Source: Esteya vermicola
Lineage: Eukaryota; Ascomycota; Sordariomycetes; Ophiostomatales; Ophiostomataceae
Direction of reading: 5' to 3'
NCBI GenBank assembly: GCA_002778215.1
Contig: PCDM01000020.1
Span: 310,001 to 374,000, forward strand
Length of the DNA stretch: 64,000 bases
The position numbers and the translations under genes were made by a program. Under the pieces are notes generated by a model, which was not told where the DNA came from, did no database searches, and saw only the letters and a program-made list of their open reading frames with translations. Of the stretch, positions 21,993-33,883 are shown one piece after another (position 1 is the first letter of the stretch; each line of letters starts with the position of its first letter).

Positions 21993-22571
21993 GCTGCTAC
22001 GACTACTGCTACTCATACGGCCGGCCGCTTCTGGGCTGCTCCTCCTCTCCTCCTCCTCTTGCCCCTCCTTCTCCAGCAGCACCTGCGCGCACACGGCCGT
22101 CAGGACCGCCTGCGCCTCCACCCCTGCGTGTGTCGTCGTCGCCAACGTCGCCGTAGTCATCGTCGTCGTAGCTCCTCCTCCCAGAGCCACCGCCCGCAGA
22201 TGCCGCACATAGTCGCGCGTCAGGATGGGAATCGTCGGGTAGAGCCGCACAAAAAACGTCTCGAGGCAAAAGTCGAGAATCTGGCTGGGCACGAGGTCCG
22301 AGAGCAGCGTGCAGGGCGGCGTCCCTGGCCAGGGACCTGCGTCGTCCCGCGTCTCTCCTCCTTGTCCTCCCACTGGTCCTCCTCCTCCCACCGGTCCCCC
22401 GAACCCCATGCACTGCTGACCAAGCCCCGCATCCACACACCGTCGACACGGCCGGAACTCACTGCAGCCGCGCCGCAGTGACCTACATCGCGGGCAGGCC
22501 CGTGGCGCCTGGATCCGCTTCGTCGGTGTCGGTGTCGGTGTCGAAGTCGATCGGGTCGGCGTATCGGACAT
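20628..22571 (-). CDS. Zn2Cys6 transcription factor, candidate MAL regulator
   Basis: Single exon, 647 residues from the ATG at 22571, which starts the family-like MSDTPTRSTS; an upstream in-frame ATG exists. The binuclear zinc cluster is at residues 26-54 with spacing C-x2-C-x6-C-x5-C-x2-C-x8-C. A basic stretch and a middle region with the RPxTLQI-type segment and helices of the fungal-specific TF domain follow. Residues about 280-327 are a minisatellite-encoded run of Asp-Gly-Arg and Glu-Asp-Arg repeats that interrupts the middle homology region. The position next to an alpha-glucosidase/permease pair suggests it activates them; this is inference from synteny with yeast MAL loci. A CACGTG site at about 22650 and a TATATATA stretch lie in its upstream region. 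Confidence 0.85.
21590..21712. repeat. coding minisatellite in the regulator gene
   Basis: Two adjoining 9-bp repeats: TCTCTGTCC (encoding Glu-Asp-Arg on the minus strand) at about 21590-21630, and TCTCTGCCG (encoding Asp-Gly-Arg) at about 21650-21705. Unit length is a multiple of three, so copy changes keep the frame. Confidence 0.85.
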
Positions 22572-22884
22572 GTTGTGCAGGAGGCAGAAGAGGGACGCTA
22601 GCAAAGCTAACAAAATCTGGGGTATCCCTGAATGTCACATGCTTAGATCACGTGTTATATATATCCACTTTATAATTCACTATTTAGACAGAAGAAAAGA
22701 TCAGATTCAGGCTATGTGGTATCAGAGTTCATGGTCATAATCAAAGACACAGAAGAGAAAATATCAGAAATAGAAAACAGGAAAAAGGAAAAAGGAAAAA
22801 GGAAAAAGGAAAAAGGAAAAAGGAAAAAGGAAAAAGGAAAAAGGAAAAAGGAAAAAGGAAAGCGAAAAAAGACAAAAAAAAAAA
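22572..22884. other. intergenic region with CACGTG site and heptamer array
   Basis: Upstream of the regulator gene and downstream of the RhoGAP-like gene. It holds ATCACGTG near 22650, TATATATA near 22656 and the GGAAAAA array. Confidence 0.6.
22780..22861. repeat. (GGAAAAA)n tandem heptamer array
   Basis: About 11.7 essentially perfect copies of GGAAAAA. It sits just beyond the stop codon of the RhoGAP-like gene at 22885-25890, so it may lie in that gene's 3' UTR as a TTTTTCC tract. Confidence 0.95.
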
Positions 22885-25800
22885 CTACGCTTCAAATGCT
22901 GCCCGGCTCTTCCGCCGTCCTCCACGCAGCAGCTGCGAGTACTCGGACCGCCGACGGATGATAAAGGCCAGCGCCAACATATAGTCTGTGCTGCGGCGAC
23001 TCGTCGCCAACGGTGCGTGGATCAGCGGCCGCAGCACGCTCGCCGCCAGCCGCTCGGCCGTCATGTTGGTCGTGTCGGCGGCGTCGGCAATATCGCCCCA
23101 GAGATTGAGCAGCAGCTTGAGCAGGTTGCGCGAGGCCGCGGCTGTCGAGACATTGTTCTTCTTGCCGCCGCCACCAAAGCCAAAGCCGAGCCCGAGCCCG
23201 CCGACACCCTGCAGGGCCTCGGCCCAAAAGTCGAGACCCTCGTCGTGCTTCATGCGGCCAGCGTCGCCGGCCTGGGTGGCCTGGCGCGACAGCGTGATCC
23301 AGCGCTTCATGACAGACTCGGACACGAGCGGGCGAGGCAGCTCTTCGAGGAACTGCAGGATGAGCGCGGCCGCATCGTGCGGCGTGTAGCCGTGCACGGC
23401 CAGGTCGACGTCGAGGTCGGCGCCGTACTGGGGCCCGGTAGAAAAGGCCGTCCGCAGGCGCTGCAGCTGCCGCCCATCGACGAGCGGCAGTCCCTCGTCG
23501 TTCTCGGTGCCAAAGAGGTCTGGCGTGTTCACGTTCTCGGACAAGAACTGGTAGCAGCGGAAGATGCACAGCGGGAACCGCCGCGACGAGGATCCCCCGC
23601 CGCTGCCCCCGCCGCCGTCGCTGCTGCCCTGACCGCCGCTCTGGCCCTGGCCCTGACCGCCATGGCGCGTGCGTGCCGTCGTGCCGGCAACGCGGATACT
23701 CTTGCGCAGGGCGACGCCAAAGACGGCGTCCACGACCGCTCCGTCCTCGGGAATATCGCTCTCACCGCCGCCGCCACCAACAGCACGAGCGCCAGCACCG
23801 CCAGCAGGTACTCGCTCTTCTTCCTCGTCGTCCTCGTCGTCCTCGTCATTGACGACGGCGTTCTCCACCGCCACACCGCTGGCGCGGCTGCTGCTTCGAT
23901 CAAGGCTCGCCGTTCCCGACGTCCACGTCGACAGGGCGCGCAGAGAGGCCGAGAGCCGGCGCGATGGTGCGCGGGACACGGGCGGTGTGAGGCCGACAGC
24001 GGCAGACAGGGCAGCCGAGCTCGCCTCGACGGCAGCCATGTTCTTCTTCTTGAAAGGCCAGAATGCGCGCGTGCCACGGCCGGCGCTGCCGCCCCCACTG
24101 CCGCCTGCACTGCCACTGCCACTGCCACCGCCACCGCTGCCACCACCACTTCCGCCCGTGCTGCCGATGCTGCTCATGGTGACGGGCGTGTCAAACGACT
24201 TGGTCCTGTTGCTGCGAACGCTGTGGTTGCTTCGATGGCTCTGGCTGCTGCTGCTCCTACCGCTGCTGTCTGTCGTGGTGGTAACGGTCGTGTTGAGAGC
24301 GAGGGCGTTGGCGTTGGCGTTGGTCCGGGTCGTGCTTGCCGTGTCAACGCTGTTGGCCGTGACGATGTTGGTCATGCTGTAGGTGCTGCCGAGATGGGGA
24401 GAGCTGCTGACGCTGATGGTGCCAAAAGCCTGCGTCATGCGTCGGGTGAGTGGTCCTTGTGTCTCTCTGTATGCGTCTGCGTCTGTTTCTGCGTCTGCTT
24501 CTGCTTCTGCTGCCAGTGCCTCTGGTGCCGCTCTCTTTCCGTCGTCCTGTCTCCCCAGTCCTTCTTCCGGCTTCATGGACGGAAACGGTTCCGTGTCGTC
24601 GAGGTCGAGCAGCGGCTCGTGGGCACTGGCGCTGAGGCTGCTGGAGCCATGGTGGTGCGAGCGGAGGGGACGAGAATGGGGAGACTGGGGATACTGCAGA
24701 GACTGGGGAGAGCGGGGAGAGCAAGGAGAGGAGCGCGCGGCCGAGCGTGGGGGCGGTGTGGGCGGGCGGTCGTCGACGCTGTAGTCATGCAAGTCATTCG
24801 AGTCTTTGTAGTCATGGCGGTGGTCGAGGACGTCATCGAGGACGTGGTCGAGCTCGTGGATGGGTGGACAGGCGCTAGAGGTGGTCGTCTGGAGGCTGCC
24901 GCTGCTGCGGTAGCTGTGGAGTCTCCGAGTGGCGGCGAGCCTGTCGGCCGTGTAGTCGTCGTCGTCGTCGAGGTGCTGGCTGTTGCCCGGGATGAGGCGG
25001 TGTACGATGGAGGGTTCGGGGGGTCGTTCGAGAGAGGAGGCGGCGAGGCGCTGGAGGAGGTCGAGGTAGGCCTGGAGGACGGCGACGGTCTGGGTGTCGC
25101 GGCAGGCAGCGCGGATGCGGAGGCGGAGGTGGCTGATTTCGGCGAGGATGCGGGAGATGTCTGGCTCGAAAGCGGAGACGGGTGTATCCAAGTTGGTTCT
25201 ATTTGTCAGCGGGGAGACGAGAGGGAGAGACGAGAGAAGAGGAAAACGAACAGAGAAGAGAGGTCGAGAGAGAGGCCGAGAGCGAGGCGATAGATTTCAA
25301 GGCCTGGGCGCAGTTCCGCCACGAACTTTTTGACGACGGGCCAGGATTCCGAGGCAAAGGACTCTGCGGGTTCGGGAGAGACGGCGGCAGAGCTGGCGGC
25401 GGTGGCGGCGGTGGCGGCGGCGGTCGAGGCGGTCGAGGCGGCAGCCGAGCTGGCAGGGTCCGAAGCGTGTTTCTTGCCGTACTTGTGGAAGAGCAGCTCG
25501 AGAGCGCCGACGAGGACACCGCTGGCGCTGACGACGACGGGAGTGAGGCGGGCGATGTCGCCGACGAGGCTGGGGTCTTCGGCCGGAGGAGGACGGGCGT
25601 CGTCGGCGTAGGGAGAGGCGTAGATGGCGGCGTCCTCTCGCAGCATAGTGACGATGCCATCGAGGGCGTAGAGTTCAGCCGAGAGGTTGGCGAGGCTGCT
25701 GCGAGACTCGCGGGCATGGCGGACGAAGCGGAAGATGGCCGAAGTGGTGCGGGCGACGGCGCTGTTGACAGCGACGCAGGCGCTTATACTGAAGAGAATT

Positions 25801-25890
25801 ATGAGGAAAGAAAGATGAGGAAAAGAAGGAAGAGAAGAAGGAAGAGAGGAAGAGAGGATGAAAGACTTACCAGTCCATGTTGGCTGCCAT
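22885..25890 (-). CDS. RhoGAP-like protein with PigL-type N-terminal domain
   Basis: Three exons (25890-25871, 25788-25252, 25198-22885) give about 956 residues. The N-terminal 185 residues (MAANMDC then ISACVAVNSAVARTTSAIF) resemble the fungal PigL_N domain often found at the N-terminus of signalling and STAND proteins. A long Ser/Asp/Pro/Gly-rich disordered stretch follows. The C-terminal part (about 675-945) follows the RhoGAP fold pattern: FPLCIFRCYQFLSENVNTPDLFG, then HDAAALILQFLEELPRPLV, which matches the conserved LK-x-FLRELPxPL helix, and later helices (NLWGDIADAADTTNMTAERLA), which match the N-x-M-x-x-x-x-LA segment. The GIFR-type arginine-finger loop is replaced by DLFGTENDEG, so GAP activity is doubtful. 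The intron 2 donor is a weak GTTCGT; it is required for phase. Confidence 0.75.
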
Positions 25891-28155
25891 GACAAGAGGC
25901 AAAAGAAAAGACAAGAGTGCAGATTCTGCACGTCTCTTGTTTTTCTGTTTTCCTTTCTGATTTTATCTTGTCTTTTCTCTTTTTCTTGTTTTTATCTTGT
26001 TTTTATCTTTCTCTTCTTTTTTTCTCTTCTTTTTCTCTTCGTTCTCTTTTCCTCTTCTTTATTCAGTCTCCCTCCCCTTGTCCGAGGCAACGGCCAGCTG
26101 CCACTGCATGTTGTACGACAACGAGTAATTTAATCTTTTCTGGCAGACAGACAGGGAGGGTGAGGGTCATCCTCTGGTGACCTGGTCCTCGGCGGACAAA
26201 GAAGCGTGGGCGTGCAACCTTCAGCCCTGACGACGAACCAGGACGCTATCTGGGTTTCCCTTCTTTGGCCTGTTTCGTCCTTTCCGCTTCGGGCAGTCGC
26301 AGTGGGTCGCAGACTTTTTGTCTCTGCAACAAGCACAGCAAGCACTACGAGTACATACGAGTAGCACCGAGCACAGCGCAGAGCGCAGAGCACACAGCGC
26401 CCAGCGCATCCTAGAGCACGGCAAACACTCCGTACGGCACAGCACAGCAGGCACAAGCACCGTAACAGACTAGCATGTACGAACCCTGAAAATCGCTCGG
26501 TAGGTCGGACTAGCGTCTTCTAGCGCCCTGCAAGAGCTCCGTAATCTTCTTTGCCCTGTCTGTTCCTTCCCTGTTCTTTGCTGCAGAAATGCTCCCCAGC
26601 ACATACGTATACCAAAAGTACGAGTACGCAGTATACACAGTACACAGTATATGCTGTGCCGCTCCTAGTCCGTAGTCCGTAAAACGAGACACAAACTAGC
26701 AGACGGAACACCAAACGGCAGGCTGTCGCACGGCACAATGTCTCTAGAGACAAAGAGAGCGAGGGAGGCAGAGGAGGCAGTGAGGAGGCAGTGGAGGCAG
26801 AGAGAAGAGCTTCGTTTCGCATTTGGTACAATATACATTGTACCTGCCGTGCGGTGAAGAGATCTCCAGTCCTTTTTGCCGGTTACGAAATGGTCCATTC
26901 TTCTTTTGTCGGGCAATGCTACCGTTTCCTCGACGGAGCAGACAGCCGGTCTGGGAGCCTCCGCAATCTCGGAAGGGCGCTACTGATTACTCGTATTGGC
27001 ATTGGAGATTGGTCATTTACGGGGGGGAACGAGAGAGAAAACGAAAAAGCGAAAAAAGAGAAGGAAAAAAAAAAGGAGGGAAAAATAGAGGGAAAAATAG
27101 AGGGAAAAAAGAGAGAAACAGAAAAAGGAGGAATACGAAAATAAAATTGCAAAAGACGCAAGTGCTTCCCAAGTGCCTCTCTGCGTTCTTTCCTCACAGG
27201 CACAGGCACGACTGCCAGTGCTGAAAGAAAGGAGAGAGGGAGACTAGCCGCTTTGGGAGAGCTGATGGTCCTAGAAGGGTCTAGGGTACACGCAAAGCAC
27301 AGCTGGACAGGGAAAGCGTCTCTTGTTTCGTAGTGGCAATGTCGATCGAGACGGGACGGAAGGAAGGAGGAGGAAGGAGGGGAGAAGAGGAGAAGAGGAA
27401 GGAGAGAGGAGGAAGGAGAGAGGATGGAGGATGGAGGGAAGGAGGAGAGTGAGGGGAGGAAAGAGGAAGGAACAGGAAAGCACAAAGACGGAAGGAGCTT
27501 TCTGGAGATCTCCAAGTACTGCGTATTCACAAGACGGAGTACGAGTAACGAGAGTAGTAGCAGTGGACCCAACGACTCCAGGCACCAATGTAACCAACCC
27601 ATTTCCCTCATTGTCCTCTCGTCGCATTGTCGCCGTCGTCCTCCATACGAGTAAAGTGACTGCATGGCGACAGACGCCGTGCGACGGCTGCTACGTATGT
27701 CGGCTGAGCATCATTTTCGTGCGGAGCGTTGCATTGTGTGGATGGCGCTCTTCCGAGTCGAGAGTGAGTCCACCGAGACCAGAGTCCACCGAGTCTGAGA
27801 CGGTAAGCAATAATGCTCCGGCATGCTGTGCAGTGATCATCCCGAACGCGTACGGAGTACGAGAGCGTAAAAGCACGAGTAGTACGCGACTACAGACGTG
27901 TTTTCTTACGTCAGCGGCCAGGTGTCCTGTACTACGCGCGACAGCTCGTAAAACAGCGTATGACTACGTTGTACTGCGTTATCCTGTCAGCCTGAGCAGC
28001 TTGGAGTTAGTCTGTGAGCTTATTTTCTTACCCACACAAGCTTTTTTTTCGTTCAGCCTTGCCTGCTCTTTTCGTCAGTTTTTGTCAGCCACTTTATCGA
28101 CAGACAACAGAGACGACAGACAACAGACCCAGACAAACTACAGACACAGACAACC
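25891..28155. other. long intergenic region between divergent genes, no gene supported
   Basis: 2.3 kb between the RhoGAP-like gene and the PP2A gene. It contains T/C-rich leader-like DNA (25930-26075), GA-rich tracts (27040-27130, 27355-27480), an array of GCACAGCGCAGAGCGCA-type short repeats near 26365-26410, and TACGGAGTA at 27851. The longest open frames are repeat-derived and lack domains. Confidence 0.5.
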
Positions 28156-29751
28156 ATGGAAATGGATCTCGATGAAGAAGACTGGCCGCAGTCCAGTCTC
28201 GCCTCTTCCTCTCTGCCCGTGAGTTTTTTCTGATGCCCCTCGCAAGTCGCCCGTCAGCTGACCAGAAAACAGCCAACCGCCGACGACGAAATCGAGGATC
28301 CAGGTAGGCATGACGCGTCCACCCCGTCTCTCTCTCCTCTTTTTTCCCTCTTTTTTTCGCGCTGATCATGGCAGAATCCGCATGGGCCGCCCCTCCCCTG
28401 CTGCATTCCCTCCCCAGCGACATGCCCGCCGCCCCCCGAAGCGACGTTGACGGCTGGATCGAGACGCTCAAGCGCTGCCAACCGCTGTCCGAGACGGACG
28501 TCGAGCGCCTGTGTGTGAGCGCCCGCGAGGTTCTGCAGCGGGAAAGCAACGTGCAGGATGTGGTGGGTCTCTTGTCCTCTTGTCCTCTGGCCCTCTGGCC
28601 CTCTGGCCCTCTGACCCTCTGGACCTCTGGCCTCTCCACTGGACTTTGGTCTCTCTTCTGCCGGGTCTAACATGCACAGAAAAGTCCTGTCACCGTCTGT
28701 GGCGATATCCACGGCCAGTTCCACGACCTCTTGGAGCTCTTTCGTATGGCCGGCCACTGTCCTGATACCAACTTTTTGTTCATGGGTGTGCTCTCCTCTG
28801 CCCTCTTTCTCCCTTCTTCTCTCCCCCTCTTCCCCCCCTCTTACCTCCTCTTCCCTCCCCTCTAACCTCTTCCAGGCGACTATGTCGACCGCGGCTACTA
28901 CTCGGTCGAGACTGTCTGCCTCCTGCTCGCCTTCAAGGTGCGCTTCCCCCAACGCATCACCATCCTCCGCGGCAACCACGAATCCCGCCAAATCACCCAG
29001 GTCTACGGCTTCTACGACGAGTGTCTGCGCAAGTACGGCACCGCCCGCGCCTGGTCCTTCCTCACCGACCTCTTTGACTACCTCCCCCCCACGGCCCTCA
29101 TCGACGGCCAGGTCTTTTGCCTCCACGGCGGACTCTCCCCCAACATTGACGGGCTCGACGGCGTCCGCGCCCTCGACCGCATCCAGGAAGTGCCCCACGA
29201 CGGCGCCCTCTGCGACCTGCTCTGGTCCGACCCCGACGAACGCAACGGCTGGGGCATCTCGGCCCGCGGTGCTGGCTACACCTTTGGTCCCGATATCTCC
29301 GCGGCCTTTAACCACCACAACGGGCTCAGCTTTATTGCACGTGCACACCAGATGGTCATGACGGGCTTTGAGTGGTCTCACGAGACGAGTGTCATTACCA
29401 TCTTTTCGGGTTGGTCTTGTCTCTTTTCTCTCCTCTCGTTTTCCGTCTCTTGTCTCTTGTCTCTTTTCTGACAGCACAGCTCCAAACTACTGCTATCGGT
29501 GTGGTAACCAGGCTGCCATTATGGAGATTGACGAGCATCTCGAATTTGAACTGTGAGATTTCTATTCTTCTGTCCTTCTTCTGTCCTTCTGTCCTTCTCT
29601 TGTTCTGTCTCTCACCCCTCTAGTCTACAATTCGATCCCTCGCCTCGGACAGAGATGCCCATGCATACAAAACGTCAGTATCCCGTCGAGATCGTCTGCA
29701 TGGCAAGCTTCACGTCTAACAAGCACAGGAACACCCGACTACTTTCTCTAG
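28156..29751 (+). CDS. pphA: serine/threonine protein phosphatase PP2A catalytic subunit
   Basis: Eight exons (28156-28218, 28273-28303, 28375-28562, 28680-28785, 28876-29409, 29480-29552, 29624-29673, 29729-29751) give about 355 residues; all phases agree. The metal-site motifs of PPP phosphatases are intact: GDIHGQFHD, GDYVDRG, RGNHESRQITQVYGFYDEC, HGGLSP, and SAPNYCYRCGNQAA. The last 23-nt exon supplies the invariant C-terminus TPDYFL with the carboxymethylated Leu, which marks PP2A; PP4 and PP6 homologues differ over the core and lack this ending. The gene encodes an acidic N-terminal extension of roughly 45 residues relative to animal PP2Ac, as yeast Pph21 also has. It acts in the heterotrimeric phosphatase controlling cell cycle, morphogenesis and nutrient signalling. 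Confidence 0.96.
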
Positions 29752-32750
29752 TCTGCGGAACGTCTACGAGTAGGCAAGGTAGGACAAGAAGGACGAGGTC
29801 AGGAAAAGGTCAGGAAAAGGTCAAGGACAGGACAGGACAGTCGAGGATGGACAAGGTAGGTCTGGTCCACGGCGGACTAGTGGCGTCACGGTTGATACTT
29901 GAAAATTTCAGCTTCCATCTAGTTCTCATCAGCTATAAAAGTCCGATCTAGGGATGGGTTAGGTTCACAATTCAGGACAGGAAAACGGAATAAATACATG
30001 TCCGTCTGTAAAAGGGTATATCCTGTACTCGTACAGACAGGCTCGTACAGACGCTCGTACAGACTCAGTGGCACGGTGATCCCTAGCGAGGCCAAGGGAG
30101 AGGAAAACCGGATGGACTGAATCCATCGGACGAACAGGTTTCGTTCAGTGAGGAATGCTCACAACCAGCCTTGATGTCTCTGAAAGTTGGCAGGCCCGAC
30201 CATCCCTGTCTCGTTTCCTTTCTCAGTCTCAGGCTGACAGGGCTGATGACTACTACGAGTATGTATAGAGTACACTACTCGGACTGCTCGGACCTGCAGC
30301 AGCTCTACATTTCTTGGCTTGAAAAGGGGGTTGAGGCATAAAAGAGCTGGGCGCCATCGTGTGCTCTGTGACTCTGTGGCTCTGTGGCCCTGTGACTCTG
30401 ACTCTCTTGTACTGCGTAGTACTCGTACGCAGTCGTTAAAAAGGCGCAGCAGCGAGGATTCATGCACAAATGACGTGCTGCTAAAAAAAGTACTTTAAGT
30501 GGGGAATACAAGCTGACTTGTTCGCCTACGCCGTACGGAGTATTCTCTGCAAAAGTACGAGTATACCTACAGACAGAGCATTTTGTTTCTCAAACTGGAC
30601 CTCTGTTTCTCGTTTCTGTTGCTTTCCCCGGTCTCATTCATAGTCCGGACTCGTAGTACTCGTAGGTGTTCATCCCTTTCTCCTTTTCTGTACAGACGAA
30701 GCGGTGTCCATCAATGCTACGCAGAGGCGCATTAAAGATACGAAAATCGAAAAATCGAAAAATCAAAAAAGGATCGCCCCGTTACGGAGTACTCCGTAAC
30801 CTCTTGTCAAGCAAGGATGCTCGTATTCGGCAACGCGTAGCTCCGTCGCGCATTTCCCTATCCTGGTCCAGCGGTCCAGAAGCCAGACGTGCCAGAAGAG
30901 CCAGAAGAGCAAGATCAGCGAGAACAAGCACGACGGGGCACGATGCGATTACGCAGTACTTGTACTCCCTTTTTGCGTGCCCATCTGCCCGTCTGCCCGC
31001 CTGCCCGCCCGTACTGAGAATTACGAGTGCTCGTACGTCAGTCTGGTCTTTTTCGGAAACAGTCGTGCGACTAGCGGCTATGAGGAACGCGTGTCTGTGG
31101 GCTCGCAGCTTGTGTCTTGAATGTAAAATAAAATATACAGAATTGTGAGAATATATGAATATGTGACAGAGTTTGTGAAAATGAAATACGAGTATAAATT
31201 CACCAATGAACAGACTGCTACTACTCCGTAAAAGCTGAGATTTGGAATGAGGATCTAAAAAGACGGGGCTATGAGTTGCTAATTTGAAAATACTTCACTC
31301 GCAGCTTTTTTTCCTGATTTCTTCTCCCTTTGTTCTCCAGAGAAAATTCTGCAGAAATGAAAGCGAGACAGGAGCAAGACAATCTCCCGACGTTTGAGAT
31401 GGTGCTGAGACTTTTTGCCATATTCTTGTTTTTTTTTTTGCCTCCTTTTCATTTTTTTCTTCATCTTGTTTTCTTCTTCTCATCCTCCTCTTCTTCCTCT
31501 CCCTCCCTCTTTCTGCCAAGCTCTTAGCCACTCGTACGATGGCTCATTCAGAAGATCAATACGAGTGTGCTCATGCAGAGGGTGGGGGAGTGACATTGGT
31601 AGCGTAGGATTCCTTATCAAACCCGGCAAGCAGCCGGATGCTGATTCGTCCAATCATCTTACAGAGTACCTTTTTGATTCCATTTTCTACTTCTGACTTT
31701 TTCTCTTCTACTTTGTCCTCTCTTAAATTTTCTCGCTTCAAGATAGGGCTAAGCAGAGGGTCCCGATGGCGCGGTACGTGCTCTCATACATACTCGTACT
31801 ATGTACATACGTATAGTACTATGGATCTACTTTATAAGAAGTATTACGGATGTACAGGCTTGCGTGGCAGAGACTGCCAGAGCTTGAGCACGGGCAGCTG
31901 TCTATCGTAGACCCTATACTCTTTCTCTCATAGTCTCTCATAGTCGCCCCCGTCCACATGCCGACACGTCTGCCTGAGCCTCTTCTTTCCACTTTTCCTG
32001 CATTTGTTTTTCAAACAGTCTACTCGTACTCTGTACTCGTGGGCGAACTCGTGGCTGGACTCGTATAGCAGCCAGGGGGGGGAGGGCGAAGGATTCGTGC
32101 ATATGAGTACGGAGTCCTATACGTACGTACTCCTGTAGCAATCCGTCAGAACACGGCCTTTCCTCTTTGGCTTCTTACACGCATTTTTAGTATTCTCACC
32201 TTTTCTCTTCCACTCTCGCCTCATGCCACCCACCCCCCCGTTCCCTCTCCTGCTATCCTCTTTTCTCTCCTAGTGTCCCTCTCAACTCTATTATTTTCCT
32301 CCTCCCCTCTTCTTCATTTCCTTTCTCACCCTTTTCACAAGGCTTCTTCTCGTCCCCCCCCAATCCGCTTGACCAGGGGATCCCGTCATGATCCTTGTGC
32401 CCAGACGCCCCTAATCTTCCTAGCCAAGGATTCCATGCGCAGTACTCCGTACTCCATACACCGTACACAGTACCCGTGCTCGTTACTCATATATACTTGT
32501 CCTACACTCGCTGAATTAATTACCCGCATCGACCACCCTGAGATCTGGGATATGCCTCCTTGCTGTCTCTCCCCGTCTCATTTCTGATATCCCTCTGTCT
32601 CGGCATTCCTGTTTGATTCTGCGTCGGCCGCTGGCTACACACTCGTTTTCCCTCGTCTTTCTTGTCTTTTCTTATCCCTCTTCTTCTCTCGTCTCTCCTT
32701 TGATCCCATTCCCTGCTCTCTTGTCCCTCATTTTCGTTCCCTCCTACACC
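29752..32750. other. 3-kb intergenic region, no gene supported
   Basis: Between the PP2A and glycosyltransferase genes, which are in tandem. Contains GGTCAGGAAAAGGTCAGG-type repeats (29800-29840), TGTGACTCTGTGGCTCTG repeats (30360-30405), an 18-bp perfect palindrome at 30782-30799 built from two TACGGAGTA copies, further copies at 30534, 31222 and 32443, and AT-rich DNA near 31120-31300. No RNA gene recognised. Confidence 0.5.
30782..30799. repeat. 18-bp perfect palindrome
   Basis: TTACGGAGTACTCCGTAA, two overlapping inverted copies of the dispersed TACGGAGTA motif. Confidence 0.85.
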
Positions 32751-33883
32751 ATGGCCTACACCGTCTCCCAGCCCTACCGCTTCTTCTCGGCACCCCCGGT
32801 CTGGCGGTTCCTCCTCATCGGCGCCACCGCCGCCCTCGGTCTCATCTGGATCACCTGCAACCTCTCCACCGTCCGGGATGGCGTCTCGGCCGCCGCCGCC
32901 TTGGTCCCCGGTTCCACGTCCACGTCGGCCTCCCACTCGGCGCCCGCCATCGGCCAGCTCCGGCCCGACAAGAAGCGCCCCCTCGTCCTCTACGCCTACC
33001 ACGAGTCCGACACGGCCCGCAAGGACCTCGAGTTCTTTGTCCGCAACGGCCTCCACCACCGCGCCGACTTTGTCTTTATCTTCAACGGCGAGACCGAGGA
33101 CGTCCACATCATCCCCGACGACCTGTCCAATGTCTGGAAGGTCCAGCGCGAGAACACCTGCTTCGACATGGGCGCCCTCGGCGAGGTCCTCCGCGCCGAC
33201 GACCTCTGGAAACGCTACAAGCGCTTCATCACCATGAATGCCAGTCTCCGCGGTCCTTTCCTGCCCATGTACTCGAGTGCCTGCTGGACGGATCTCTTTC
33301 TCGATCGCGTCACGGATCAGAACAAGGTATGTCTTTATTCTTTCCTCGCTTCGCTCGCTCTCTTTCCCTCTTCTCCTCGCTTCGCTCGCTCTCGCTCACA
33401 CCTCAGCTCGTCGGCATCACCATGAACTGCTTCCCCCGCCCACACATCCAGTCCATGATCTTCGCCACCGACGACATTGGCATGGGCATCCTGCTCAACC
33501 CCGACCTCGCCACCTCCGTCGGCAAGACCGACATGTTTGGCAACGCCACCGACCCCGTCGGCCTCAGCGGCTGCTACGACAACTGGAACCGGGCCGTCCA
33601 TGCCGAGGTCGGCACGACCGAGCTCATCACCTCGCAGGGCTACGGCATCGACGTCCTCATGACCTCTTACCACGGCCAGCCCGACCGCAGCCAGACGTAC
33701 TGCCAAAACACCCACGACCCCATGGACCACTTCCACGAGAACGCCTACTTTGGCTTCAACATCCACCCCTACGAGACCGTCTTTATGAAGGCCAACCGCA
33801 AGGTCGGCCAGGAGCTGCTCGACAAGCTGACCGACTGGCACATGAACATGGAGCGGACCTCGTGGGATATGTGCAAGGAGTAG
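32751..33883 (+). CDS. type II membrane protein, putative glycosyltransferase
   Basis: Two exons (32751-33326, 33407-33883) give about 350 residues. A short cytosolic N-terminus and a signal anchor (about 19-40, VWRFLLIGATAALGLIWIT) are followed by a Ser/Ala stem. The luminal domain begins PLVLYAYHESDTARKDLEFF, with conserved-looking segments FIFNGETED, ENTCFDMGALGEVL, ITMNASLRGPFLP, CWTDLFLDRVTDQNK and HIQSMIFATDDIGM. The composition resembles an uncharacterised eukaryotic glycosyltransferase group with a nucleotide-sugar-type Rossmann start and a late ATDDIG acidic motif. I cannot assign a CAZy family. The intron (GTATGT to CTCAG) contains a duplicated CTTCGCTCGCTCT segment. A Golgi site of action is inferred from topology. 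Confidence 0.75.
33340..33395. repeat. short direct repeat inside an intron
   Basis: CCTCGCTTCGCTCGCTCTC occurs twice within the 80-bp intron of the glycosyltransferase-like gene, about 30 bp apart. Confidence 0.7.

Noticed and set aside
22780..22861. CRISPR-like regular repeat
   Set aside because: A contiguous 7-bp tandem array with no spacers, in a eukaryotic genome.
16271..25890. Secondary-metabolite gene cluster
   Set aside because: A regulator and an MFS gene are present, but there is no PKS, NRPS, terpene cyclase or tailoring enzyme. The gene content fits maltose use.
27323..28222. 299-codon open frame upstream of PP2A
   Set aside because: It starts in a GA repeat, has no domain, and overlaps the 5' leader and first exon of the PP2A gene in another frame.
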